From the NCBI RefSeq assembly GCF_000307265.1, contig NZ_DF158900.1, forward strand, positions 10,887 to 68,706: a stretch of 57,820 nucleotides of DNA, given 5' to 3'. A program made the translations under genes and the position numbers. Shown one piece after another: positions 35,924-43,822 of the stretch. The notes beneath the pieces are model-generated. The model was given only the letters and a program-made list of their open reading frames with translations. It ran no database searches and was not told the origin of the DNA. How positions within the stretch are numbered: the stretch's first letter is position 1; each line of letters begins with the position of its first letter. The DNA is from Oscillibacter ruminantium GH1 (GTDB lineage Bacteria > Bacillota > Clostridia > Oscillospirales > Oscillospiraceae).

Positions 35924-37139
35924 AACACGGAGTAAAGACTGCTTCAAAGGGTGTTCGCTCCGTCGTGCGCCGCCTGAACCGATAGCAGACGGCAGATTTG
36001 GCTTGAACGAGCATTGCTATCATTTCAACAAGAGCATATGCCGACGCATGTGCGAATCCTGATGTGGATATTGTGGGGCAGCATATTGAAAATTTAGTCG
36101 ATAACTATCGATTTAGTGATTTGTCTAAAGACGATCAGAAGTCATCTATTGGCTGGAAATTATTCCGGATATTACCGTTTCTGGAGACTACAGCAATCTT
36201 TATAAGAACGATGCAGACTTTAAGACGATGGCTGATAGCGTGCTTGATCGCTCCTATGATCTCTTCAACCACGTTATTATTCCAAGTCTTGGAGCGGATT
36301 GAACTGACCGAATTTTAGTTGCAATCCATGCGATATTACAATGAAAGGAAATGGCTGGAACAAAACGGAAAATGCGCCGGAGCCTGAACTTGAAAAATTT
36401 CTCAGAGATAAGGTAAAAAGCGCCCAACGACGGATTCGGGAAAGTACCGGGCGTAAATATGGAGCCGATTTACTACCGTGCCGATTATATGGATGGAAGC
36501 AGTGCGCAAAGACCCTACAACCTCTCAAAACTACTGCATTTCATCATTACCCATACACCGGAAGAAAACGGATCGTTTATGTAGATCATATTGCTAAGGA
36601 TCAGGAAAACCGGAGCGGTGATGAGTGACAAGAAAACTACCCCAAAAAGAAAGAAGAGACGCTACTTGAAAGCGTAGAAAAGGAGCCGCAGAGGGAGCCG
36701 ATATGGAAGAAAATATTTCGGAGAGCGGGTGGACAAAGCAGGCAGAGCTGCAAGCGCTATTGGTGAGTCCGTAGCTGGATTTCTAGGTAAAATTTTTGAA
36801 TAAGCATAAAGTGTCTGTCTGCATATCCCATCAATCAGCTTTGCCGATGATGGGATACCCCTAGCTTCGGTGACGGAGTTGCGCAGGATAAGTTGCATGC
36901 GCAAGCGATTGAAGCAATGCTTCGCGAAACATACGGTTCAACCAACTATCTGTGTGCTTATGGATTGATTGATCTAATGCTTGTGATTTTGGAGGGAGGC
37001 ACACGAGACATGGGAACCACATTCCATCTCCTGAATGATGTGATTCTTCCGTATATGCAAAGAGATCGGGTTTTAGCTGCGTTCATTTAAATGGATATGG
37101 AAATAAAGGGACATTGCTGGGTTTCGGATAAGCATCAAC
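35924..37139. other. Decayed region, no intact gene
   Basis: About 1.2 kb with many short frames that break and shift. Readable pieces on the plus strand include ADACANPDVDIVGQHIEN near 36040 and, in another frame, DITVSGDYSNLYKNDADF near 36175, so one gene is present with a frameshift. A 41-codon frame from 36460 starts MEPIYYRADYMDGSSAQ, and a 65-codon frame from TTG 36893 has no ribosome site. I recognise none of them. It looks like a degraded mobile or conjugative element, but no relaxase or integrase motif can be shown. Confidence 0.4.
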
Positions 37140-37168
37140 TTGACAATTTTTCATTTGAGGCATATACT
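37140..37168 (+). promoter_or_regulatory. Promoter of the arsenic-type operon
   Basis: TTGACA (37140-37145), 17-base spacer, TATACT (37163-37168). It is followed at once by the operator-like repeat. Confidence 0.8.
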
Positions 37169-37175
37169 TCGTCAT

Positions 37176-37191
37176 ATCAAAATAAGTTGAT
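37176..37191. promoter_or_regulatory. ArsR-type operator
   Basis: ATCAA-N6-TTGAT inverted repeat straddling the expected transcription start, typical of ArsR/SmtB autoregulation. Confidence 0.65.
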
Positions 37192-37205
37192 TTGAGGTGT
37201 GGCAG

Positions 37206-37520
37206 TTGGACCTTTGCCCAGAGAAAAACGCCAAGGTATTCAAAGCGTTTTGCGATGAAAAGCGGCTGGCAGTTCTGGAATTGCTGCGCAGCGGCGAAAA
37301 ATGCGCATGTGTCTTGATCGACCGGATGGAGATCGGGCAGTCTTCGTTATCCTATCACATGAAAATCCTGTGCGAATCTGGCGTTGTGGAAAGCAGGCAG
37401 GAAGGCAAGTGGACGTATTATAAGATCAGCGAACAGGGAAGCCGCGAGGCCATGCTTTTGCTGAAGGCAATTACCACCCCAAATGCGGCGGCAGACGATT
37501 GCGGCTGCTGCCAAGGATAA
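37206..37520 (+). CDS. arsR: ArsR-family metalloregulator
   Basis: Repressor of about 104 residues with a winged helix (ALTxxxRLAVLELL, then SSLSYHMKILCESGVVESRQEGKWTYY, split as two stretches of the family). The Cys pair in KCACVLID matches the ELCVCDL-type arsenic(III)-binding site at the start of the DNA-recognition helix; further Cys (CGCCQG) lie at the C-terminus. A promoter and a matching operator stand immediately upstream, so it should repress its own operon until arsenite or another thiol-reactive metal binds. The start is probably TTG 37206, eight bases behind GAGG; a GTG at 37197 overlaps that site. It is first in an operon of four. Confidence 0.85.
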   Translation: MDLCPEKNAKVFKAFCDEKRLAVLELLRSGEKCACVLIDRMEIGQSSLSYHMKILCESGVVESRQEGKWTYYKISEQGSREAMLLLKAITTPNAAADDCGCCQG

Positions 37521-37548
37521 AAGCCATCTGTTTAGATGGCTTTTATCC
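37515..37548 (+). terminator. Perfect palindromic hairpin between arsR and the permease
   Basis: GGATAAAAGCCATCT and AGATGGCTTTTATCC pair around GTTT, ending in TTTTAT. It could partly terminate the transcript and lower permease output relative to the repressor. Confidence 0.7.
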
Positions 37549-37597
37549 GGCAGAACAAATCGAAATTTTTCGATATGAATGGAGAGGCGATAATTTT

Positions 37598-38602
37598 ATG
37601 GGTGCCATATGGATGTTTTTTCAAGATCAGATTCTCGGAATGCAATGGCTCAATACATGGATTGGCAACTTGCTCATGGCACTGGGCGTGGACACCGGGT
37701 CCCGCTGGGGCGGCAGTATCCGGTTTTTCCTTTACGATGTACTGAAAATCTCGGTGCTGCTCTGTTTTTTGATTTTTCTGATTTCCTATATTCAAAGCTA
37801 TTTTCCGCCGGAGCGCAGCAAGAAGATCATGGGACGCTTTCGCGGTATCTGGGCCAACTGCATGGCGGCCGTCTTGGGCACGGTGACGCCGTTTTGTTCC
37901 TGCTCGTCCATCCCTCTGTTTATCGGTTTTACCAGTGCGGGACTGCCGCTGGGCGTGACGTTTTCTTTTTTGATCTCCTCACCGATGGTGGACTTAGGCT
38001 CCCTTGTTTTACTGGTGAGTATTTTTGGAGGGAAGGTGGCCATTGCTTATGTGCTTGTGGGGCTTTTGGTGGCGGTTGTCGGCGGCAGTCTGATCGAAAA
38101 ACTCCACATGGAAAATCAGGTGGAGGAATTTATTCGCAGCGCAAGCGGCGTGGACATTGAATCGCCTACGCTGACGAGGAGGGAACGGCTGCTCTTTGCC
38201 AAGGAACAGGTGGTTTCCACCTTTCAAAAGGTCTTTCCTTATATTCTGGTGGGCGTGGGCATTGGGGCTGTCATTCACAACTGGATTCCCGAGAGCTGGA
38301 TTGAGACGGTGCTTGGCAGCGACAATCCGTTCGGCGTGATTCTGGCTACGTTGCTGGGTATACCTATGTACGCGGATATCTTCGGTACCATTCCCGTGGC
38401 GGAGGCACTGCTGTTCAAGGGGGCGCAGCTGGGAACGGTCCTCGCCTTTATGATGGCGGTCACCACGCTAAGTCTGCCGTCCATGATTATGCTGCGCAAA
38501 GCGGTGAAGCCGAAACTGCTGGGGCTGTTTGTGACCATCTGCACGGTGGGAATTACCCTTGTGGGGTATCTCTTTAACGCATTTCAATTCCTGTTTATCT
38601 GA
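37598..38602 (+). CDS. ArsP-type permease (DUF318/PF03773 family)
   Basis: 334-residue membrane permease with eight or so hydrophobic segments. It carries the family Cys motif TPFCSCSSIPLFIGF near residue 98-112, a long soluble loop (about 180-220) and a second conserved half with IPMYADIFGTIPVAEAL. ArsP proteins export trivalent organoarsenicals; others of the family have been linked to other thiophilic metals. Here it sits behind an ArsR repressor and before an arsenate reductase, so arsenic efflux is the best guess. The start is ATG 37598, with GGAGAGG upstream. No separate ArsB, Acr3 or ArsA is present. Confidence 0.85.
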   Translation: MGAIWMFFQDQILGMQWLNTWIGNLLMALGVDTGSRWGGSIRFFLYDVLKISVLLCFLIFLISYIQSYFPPERSKKIMGRFRGIWANCMAAVLGTVTPFCSCSSIPLFIGFTSAGLPLGVTFSFLISSPMVDLGSLVLLVSIFGGKVAIAYVLVGLLVAVVGGSLIEKLHMENQVEEFIRSASGVDIESPTLTRRERLLFAKEQVVSTFQKVFPYILVGVGIGAVIHNWIPESWIETVLGSDNPFGVILATLLGIPMYADIFGTIPVAEALLFKGAQLGTVLAFMMAVTTLSLPSMIMLRKAVKPKLLGLFVTICTVGITLVGYLFNAFQFLFI

Positions 38603-38625
38603 TTTTTTGTAGGAGGATTTTTATT

Positions 38626-39063
38626 ATGGGACTATTTGGCTTTGGGAAAAAGAAAGACGCGGATGAAGCGTCGGCCCAGTGTGACTGCGGCGGAGCGTGC
38701 AAACCCGTTGACACGACTGAGGAAAAAACCATAGGGAAAGAAACGGCGTCGGGCTGCTGCTGCGGCGGAAACTGCAATGCCGAGACAATGGCGCAAGCGG
38801 AAAAAGCGAAAACCGGCGGTTCCGCGGTCAAAGTGCTTGGCTCCGGCTGCGCCAAGTGCAATGCGCTGGAGGCGGCGGCGTCGGAGGCCCTGAAGGAACT
38901 GGGGATGGACACGGAGATCGACCATGTGACGGACTTTGCCCAGATCGCCGCCTACGGCGTGATGACCACCCCGGCGCTGGTGGTGGATGGCAAGGTGGTT
39001 TCCTTCGGCAAGGTTTTGAAAAAAGAGGAAGTCGTTCAAATTTTGCAAAAAACACGGGGATGA
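38626..39063 (+). CDS. Cys-rich thioredoxin-like protein
   Basis: 145 residues in two parts. The N-terminal 60 residues are rich in Cys (QCDCGGACKP, SGCCCGGNC) and could bind thiophilic metal. The C-terminal half (about 65-145) is a small thioredoxin-like fold of the redox-active disulfide protein 2 type, with GSGCAKCNALE as the C-x-x-C active site and the cis-Pro loop GVMTTPALVVDG. It follows the ArsP-type permease and precedes the arsenate reductase by four bases, so it probably supplies electrons to ArsC or hands arsenite to the permease. AGGAGG stands before ATG. Confidence 0.82.
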   Translation: MGLFGFGKKKDADEASAQCDCGGACKPVDTTEEKTIGKETASGCCCGGNCNAETMAQAEKAKTGGSAVKVLGSGCAKCNALEAAASEALKELGMDTEIDHVTDFAQIAAYGVMTTPALVVDGKVVSFGKVLKKEEVVQILQKTRG

Positions 39064-39067
39064 TTCG

Positions 39068-39634
39068 ATGAAGAAAGGTAATCTGCAAGCGGATGGCTCT
39101 TTCCATCAATCCGACGGCTTGAGTCGCGCCCCGCACGGCAGCGGGAGAGATTCCGCCCCGTTCGTCAGTGACGCTGCGGCTGAACCGTACTGTCAAACAG
39201 ATGGGGAGACGGGTCTATGCGGAAACCGCCCAAAGGTCGCCTTTGTCTGCGTCCACAACTCCTGCCGCAGCCAGATTGCCGAGGCGCTGGGCAAACACTT
39301 TGCAAACCATGTGTTTGAGAGCTATTCGGCGGGGACGGAAACCAAACCCGGAATCAATCAGGACGCGGTGCGGCTCATGAAGAGGCTCTATGGCATCGAC
39401 ATGGAGCGGACACAGCACAGCAAGCTGCTGGAGCGGCTGCCCGATGTTGACATGGTGGTGACCATGGGCTGCAATGTGGAGTGCCCTCTGCTGCCCTGCA
39501 AACACCGGGAGGACTGGGGGCTGGACGACCCCACCGGAAAGGACGATGCGGCATTTGCGCGCACCATCGCGGAAATTTTCTGCAAGATCGAAGATCTGCA
39601 AAAGCGAATCCAAGGCGGGCAATTGCTTTTATGA
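39068..39634 (+). CDS. arsC: Arsenate reductase, low-molecular-weight phosphatase type
   Basis: 188 residues. The phosphatase-like loop VCVHNSCRSQIAEA near residues 60-74 holds the nucleophile Cys and CX5R pattern; further family marks are YSAGTETKPG, VVTMGCNVECPLLPC (redox Cys relay) and the Asp-Pro loop WGLDDPTGKDD. It is thus a thioredoxin-coupled ArsC reducing As(V) to As(III). The N-terminal 55 residues are unlike the family; a frame-shifted ATG at about 39217 (MRKPPK) sits where a normal ArsC would start, so a small indel may have created the extension. It is the last gene of the ArsR operon, followed by a strong terminator. Confidence 0.83.
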   Translation: MKKGNLQADGSFHQSDGLSRAPHGSGRDSAPFVSDAAAEPYCQTDGETGLCGNRPKVAFVCVHNSCRSQIAEALGKHFANHVFESYSAGTETKPGINQDAVRLMKRLYGIDMERTQHSKLLERLPDVDMVVTMGCNVECPLLPCKHREDWGLDDPTGKDDAAFARTIAEIFCKIEDLQKRIQGGQLLL

Positions 39635-39646
39635 GTTCTGAACAGT

Positions 39647-39684
39647 GGCGCCAAGAGAATTTAGTTGACAATTCTCTTGGCGTC
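39647..39684 (+). terminator. Terminator of the arsenic operon
   Basis: GGCGCCAAGAGAATT and AATTCTCTTGGCG pair (13-15 bp) around TAGTTGAC. Confidence 0.75.
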
Positions 39685-39751
39685 ACATATAATGCTGAGT
39701 ATTCTCTTTGCACTGCATTACATTCACAAGGAATGCGAGATCAACAGTACA

Positions 39752-39848
39752 AACTGAGCAGGCGATGAACCTTTTTGCAAAGGTCATGGGGCCGGGCCGC
39801 CCAGCGAGCGGCAGCAGTGTGCATCTTTTGCACATCTGTGGGACAGTA
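39752..39848 (+). ncRNA. NiCo (czcD) riboswitch
   Basis: The aptamer is recognisable by its fixed strings and order: AACTGAGCAGGCGATGA, then a P-loop arm closing with GGTCATGGGGCCGGGC, a GC-rich arm CCGCCCAGCGAGCGG, and the terminal arm TGCA-TCTTTTG-CACA followed by TCTGTGGGACAGTA. This matches the NiCo/czcD class that binds Ni(II) and Co(II) cooperatively, and has more recently been argued to respond to Fe(II). It lies 140 bases before a P-type cation ATPase, a known target type. It should switch the ATPase on when metal is high. Confidence 0.85.
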
Positions 39849-39878
39849 GTATGTTCCACGGGTGTGCTATTTTTATGT
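39829..39878 (+). terminator. Riboswitch expression-platform terminator
   Basis: GCACATCTGTGG (part of the aptamer's last helix) can pair instead with CCACGGGTGTGC (39856-39867), followed by TATTTTTATG. Metal binding to the aptamer would block this hairpin and allow read-through. Confidence 0.75.
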
Positions 39879-39990
39879 TTATAAATAAAATAGGAACGAC
39901 TGCACACATGTGGATCGGTGACCCCGAAAAAATGAAGTGCCATAGGAGAAATCAAACGCTGCCGCAAGGCAGACAACGGGAGGTTCTTTT

Positions 39991-42522
39991 ATGACAAACA
40001 GCAAGACTGACGCGGCGGGCCTTACCGCCGCCGAAGCAAAGCGCCTGCAAGAGCAATACGGCAAAAATGAGCTGACGCCGCGGAAGAAGGAATGCTTTTT
40101 CAAAAAAGTGCTCCATACCATCTGCGAGCCGATGTTTTTGCTGTTGATCGTCGCCGCGGTCATCTACTTTATTCTGGGGGAACCCCGGGACGGCGCGATT
40201 ATGCTCATTTTCGTGGTGGGCGTCATCAGCATCGACGTGATTCAGGAGTGGAAAACCGACAAAACGCTCAATGCACTCAAGGACTTATCCGCGCCGCACA
40301 TCTCCGTGATCCGCGACGGCGTGGAGCGGACGATTGCCAGTGCGGACCTTGTTCCCGGCGACCTGATGATGATCTGCGAGGGCGTCAAAATTCCGGCAGA
40401 CGGCGTGATCGTCAAGTGCAGTGACTTGTGCGTGGACGAATCTTCCCTGACCGGAGAAGCGGAAGGCGTGTGGAAGGTCCCCGCAGAAAATGCGGAGCCG
40501 ACCGACGACTATTGGCGGCGGGACTACTGCTATGCCGGAACGCTGGTTACGCAGGGAACGGCCACCGTGCTGGTGGACCGAATCGGCAGCAGCACGGAGT
40601 ACGGAAAAATCGGCGCTCATGTGGCCGCCGCACCGGAGGAGCCGGCCCCCCTGCAAAGGCAGACGGAAAGCCTTGTAAGGCTGTGCGCCGGGATTGCCGC
40701 CCTTCTCTTTGCGCTGGTGGGCATCTTCACTTGGCTCAACATCCCGGACCACAGCTTCGGAGATCGGCTGATTGAAAGCGTCCTCTCCGGCGTCACGCTG
40801 GCGATGGCCATGATCCCCGAGGAGTTTCCGGTCATTCTCACGGTGTTTCTCTCCATGGGCGCGTGGCGGCTGGCAAAAAAGCAGTCGCTGGTCCGAAGAC
40901 TCCCCAGCGTGGAAACGCTGGGCGCGGTGTCGGTTCTCTGCGTGGACAAAACCGGCACCATTACCATGAACCGTATGGCCGTGCAGGAGACTTGGGCGGC
41001 GGATGGCGACAGCCGCGCCCTGTGCGAGGTCATGGGCTTGGCCTGCGAAACCGAGGCGTATGACCCCATGGAACACGCCATGCTGGCGCATTGCGAGAGT
41101 CTCGGCCTGTCCGGGAACGACCTTTTTAGCGGTGAGCTGGTGCGGGAATACGCCTTTACCAGTGAGCTGAAGATGATGGGCCATATCTGGCGGCGGAACA
41201 ATCGGCTGGTGATTGCCGCCAAAGGCTCCGCCGAGCGGATTTTAACCATCTGCGACCTGACGGAGGAAGAACGCGAAACGGCGGAGCGCAAGATCACCGA
41301 ACTGGCCCAAGAGGGACTACGCGTGATCGCGGTCGCGGCGGGAAGTCCTGCCAGCGAAGCGGAGATCCCACCGCGGATTACAGACTGCCGCCTGCGGCTT
41401 TGTGGGCTGGTGGGTCTTGCCGACCCGCCCCGTGAAAGTGTCAAGTCGGATATCGCCGTATGCGGCAGGGCGGGCATTCGCGTGGTGATGATTACCGGGG
41501 ACAACGGACTCACCGCCTCCGCCATCGCAAAAAAGATCGGAATGCCAAACAGCGACCGGATTCTCACCGGCGATATGCTCAGTGAAATGAGCGATGAGGA
41601 ACTGCGGGAAAAGGTGAGGAACGTCAGCATTTTCTCCCGCGTCATCCCGGAACACAAAATGCGCATTGTGAAAGCGTTTAAGGACAACGGCGAAATTGTC
41701 GCCATGACTGGCGACGGTGTGAACGATGCGCCCGCCCTCAAATACGCCGACATCGGCATTGCCATGGGCAAGCGGGGCAGCGAGGTTTCCCGCGAGGCCG
41801 CAGACCTGATTTTGATGGATGACAACTTCACAACGATTGTGGAAACAGTGAAAGACGGCAGGCGCATTTATGACAACATTCGCAAGGCCGTGGGGTATGT
41901 GTTTACCATCCACATCCCCATTGCCTTTGCGTCTTTGCTTGCGCCGATTCTGGGCGTTGCGCCCGCAGCGCTGTTGCTGCTGCCTCTGCATGTGGTCCTG
42001 ATGGAGCTGCTGATTGACCCCACCTGTTCCATTGTGCTGGAGCGCCAGCCCGCGGAGACGGATATTATGGACCGCAGGCCCCGCGATCCTGCGGCAAAGC
42101 TGCTGACAGCGGGCATCCTCGTAAAAAGCGTTTTGCAGGGGTTGAGCATCTTTGCCGCCTCCTTCGGCGCATATCTCATGATGCTGGATGGCAGCGCCGC
42201 CAATGCGCCCGCAGCCCGCTCCATGGGGCTTGCCATTATGATGCTGTCCAATCTCTTTTTGGTGCAGGTCAACAGCTCCGAACGCGATTTTGCCATTCAG
42301 TCGGTGAAGCGCTTGGCAAAGGACTGGGTCATGTGGGCGGTGACTTTTGGTACGCTGGCGATGCTGGGCGTCGTTTTGTACTCTCCGCTCAACGGACTTT
42401 TAAAACTGGCGCCCTTGTCTGCACCGCTGTTTTTTAAGGCGGTGGGGATTGCGGCGGCCGCCGTGTTTTGGTATGAACTGGTGAAACTCGTTAAAAAGCT
42501 GCGCCCGGATTCAGAGATGTGA
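39991..42522 (+). CDS. P-type cation-transporting ATPase
   Basis: 843-residue membrane pump of the P2-like class. All key parts are present: TGE loop (DESSLTGEAEGV, about 148), a fourth-helix MIPEEFPVIL (about 277) where Ca pumps have PEGLP, phosphorylation site CVDKTGTITM (about 313), KGSAERIL (nucleotide site), MITGDNGLTA and the hinge MTGDGVNDAPALK (about 570). A late helix reads MELLIDPTCSIVLE, with acidic and Cys residues unlike SERCA. A NiCo riboswitch precedes it, so the exported ion is probably Co(II), Ni(II) or Fe(II), not Ca. GGGAGG stands before ATG. Confidence 0.88.
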   Translation: MTNSKTDAAGLTAAEAKRLQEQYGKNELTPRKKECFFKKVLHTICEPMFLLLIVAAVIYFILGEPRDGAIMLIFVVGVISIDVIQEWKTDKTLNALKDLSAPHISVIRDGVERTIASADLVPGDLMMICEGVKIPADGVIVKCSDLCVDESSLTGEAEGVWKVPAENAEPTDDYWRRDYCYAGTLVTQGTATVLVDRIGSSTEYGKIGAHVAAAPEEPAPLQRQTESLVRLCAGIAALLFALVGIFTWLNIPDHSFGDRLIESVLSGVTLAMAMIPEEFPVILTVFLSMGAWRLAKKQSLVRRLPSVETLGAVSVLCVDKTGTITMNRMAVQETWAADGDSRALCEVMGLACETEAYDPMEHAMLAHCESLGLSGNDLFSGELVREYAFTSELKMMGHIWRRNNRLVIAAKGSAERILTICDLTEEERETAERKITELAQEGLRVIAVAAGSPASEAEIPPRITDCRLRLCGLVGLADPPRESVKSDIAVCGRAGIRVVMITGDNGLTASAIAKKIGMPNSDRILTGDMLSEMSDEELREKVRNVSIFSRVIPEHKMRIVKAFKDNGEIVAMTGDGVNDAPALKYADIGIAMGKRGSEVSREAADLILMDDNFTTIVETVKDGRRIYDNIRKAVGYVFTIHIPIAFASLLAPILGVAPAALLLLPLHVVLMELLIDPTCSIVLERQPAETDIMDRRPRDPAAKLLTAGILVKSVLQGLSIFAASFGAYLMMLDGSAANAPAARSMGLAIMMLSNLFLVQVNSSERDFAIQSVKRLAKDWVMWAVTFGTLAMLGVVLYSPLNGLLKLAPLSAPLFFKAVGIAAAAVFWYELVKLVKKLRPDSEM

Positions 42523-42612
42523 AATTTTGACCACGGCACTCTCTGAGGACGCGCTTTCTATATAAAATAAGACTGCTGCGCAGCTGCGTCTGCTTTGAAA
42601 GGAAGGGATTAT

Positions 42613-42666
42613 ATGGACTCAGGCCCAAGTATAGAACACCCCTTATCAAAAAGAAAATATAGTTAA
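42613..42666 (+). CDS. Possible 17-residue leader peptide before corA
   Basis: GGAAGGGA is followed eight bases later by ATG and 17 codons (MDSGPSIEHPLSKRKYS) ending in TAA, 11 bases before the hairpin that covers the corA ribosome site. Translating ribosomes could influence that hairpin. No similarity is known to me. Confidence 0.35.
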   Translation: MDSGPSIEHPLSKRKYS

Positions 42667-42677
42667 AACGACACAGT

Positions 42678-42708
42678 GTCCTTCCCAGACGCTGTGTCTG
42701 GAAAGGAC
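42678..42708 (+). promoter_or_regulatory. Hairpin sequestering the corA ribosome site
   Basis: GTCCTTCCCAGAC and GTCTGGAAAGGAC pair around GCTGT with one mismatch or bulge. The right arm contains the GAAAGGA that serves the corA start at 42716, so the structure should block translation until opened. Confidence 0.6.
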
Positions 42709-42715
42709 ATTTTAA

Positions 42716-43660
42716 ATGACTCGTTACTATTTTACAGAGGATAATCAGCTGCGGGAAATATCCGCACCTCAGAGCGGATGCTGGATTTCTATGGTTGCAC
42801 CGGACGAACAGGAGCTGCGGCAGCTTTCCGACCGGTATGATCTGGACATGGACACTCTGCTGGCGGCGCTGGATACCGACGAGCGTTCCCGCATCGAGAT
42901 GGACGAAAATTATACCATGATCCTGGTGAACATTCCCACGTCGGAAGAGCAGAGCAAACGTGTGCTGTACAACACGATTCCCCTTGCCATTTTGATGGCG
43001 CAGGACGTTCTCATCACGGTTTGCAGCAAGGAAACACCGGTGATCCAAGCCTTTGCACAGGGAAAGGTTTCTAATTTCCACACCCAGATGAAATCGCGTT
43101 TTATACTCCAATTTCTGTATCAAATCGCCACCCAGTATTTGCAGTATCTGCGAACCGTGGACAAAAGAAGCGAAGCGGTGGAAGCGCAGCTTCACAAATC
43201 CACGCAGAACCGGGAACTGGTGGAACTGTTGAATTTGGAGAAAAGTCTGGTGTACTTCACAACCTCCCTCCGCTCCAACGAGGCGGTGCTGGAAAAGCTG
43301 CTGCGGACGGAACTCATCAAAAAGTATCCCGAGGACGCCGAGCTGCTGGAGGACGTTATCATCGAGAACAAGCAGGCCATTGAGATGGCGAATATTTACA
43401 GCGGGATTCTCAGTGGTATGATGGATGCGTTTGCGTCCGTCATCTCCAACAATCTGAATATCGTGATGAAGGTGCTGTCCATCATCACCATTGTAATGGC
43501 CATCCCCACCATGATTTTCAGTGCCTACGGAATGAACGTGAATATGGCGGGAATGCCGTTTGCGGAAAGCCCGTGGGGGTTTCCGATTATCATCGGCATG
43601 GCTGTGGTTCTGAGCGTTGTGGCAACGCTGATTTTCAGCAAGTGGAAAATGTTCCGATGA
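42716..43660 (+). CDS. corA: CorA-family Mg/Co transporter
   Basis: 314-residue divalent cation channel. A large N-terminal cytoplasmic alpha/beta domain and a long stalk helix (to about 255) lead to two C-terminal membrane helices. The signature Y-G-M-N at FSAYGMNVNMAGMPF (about 276-290) ends the first helix and forms the pore mouth; the C-terminal basic SKWKMFR follows the second. It works as a pentamer. It follows the riboswitch-controlled P-type ATPase by 190 bases, with its own leader peptide candidate and hairpin, so it is probably regulated separately. Mg(II) is the usual substrate; Co(II) uptake is also known for CorA, which makes the neighbourhood with a NiCo-switch pump of interest. 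Confidence 0.88.
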   Translation: MTRYYFTEDNQLREISAPQSGCWISMVAPDEQELRQLSDRYDLDMDTLLAALDTDERSRIEMDENYTMILVNIPTSEEQSKRVLYNTIPLAILMAQDVLITVCSKETPVIQAFAQGKVSNFHTQMKSRFILQFLYQIATQYLQYLRTVDKRSEAVEAQLHKSTQNRELVELLNLEKSLVYFTTSLRSNEAVLEKLLRTELIKKYPEDAELLEDVIIENKQAIEMANIYSGILSGMMDAFASVISNNLNIVMKVLSIITIVMAIPTMIFSAYGMNVNMAGMPFAESPWGFPIIIGMAVVLSVVATLIFSKWKMFR

Positions 43661-43697
43661 GACGGGCTGCGTAACGTTCTGCATACGAAAGCAAGAA

Positions 43698-43737
43698 TAG
43701 CAGGGAGGGCCGGAAATCACCGGAACCTCCCTGCTGT
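43698..43737 (+). terminator. Terminator of corA
   Basis: AGCAGGGAGG and CCTCCCTGCT pair, with an inner CCGG/CCGG stem. Confidence 0.75.
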
Positions 43738-43784
43738 CATTTATAATGGTTCTTCACCCAGAGGTTCCGCTCTGGGGCAAAAGA

Positions 43785-43817
43785 AGGCGCTGCGTATTGA
43801 TTTAACGCAGCGCCTTC
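43785..43817 (-). terminator. Terminator of the SleC-like gene
   Basis: AAGGCGCTGCGT and ACGCAGCGCCTT form a 12-bp perfect stem just past the stop codon of the minus-strand gene. Confidence 0.75.
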
Positions 43818-43822
43818 TCCTT

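Noticed and set aside
40285..43720. Minus-strand frames of 299, 416 and 409 codons opposite the P-type ATPase and corA
   Set aside because: Shadows of conserved plus-strand genes. No start signals and His/Arg-rich nonsense composition.
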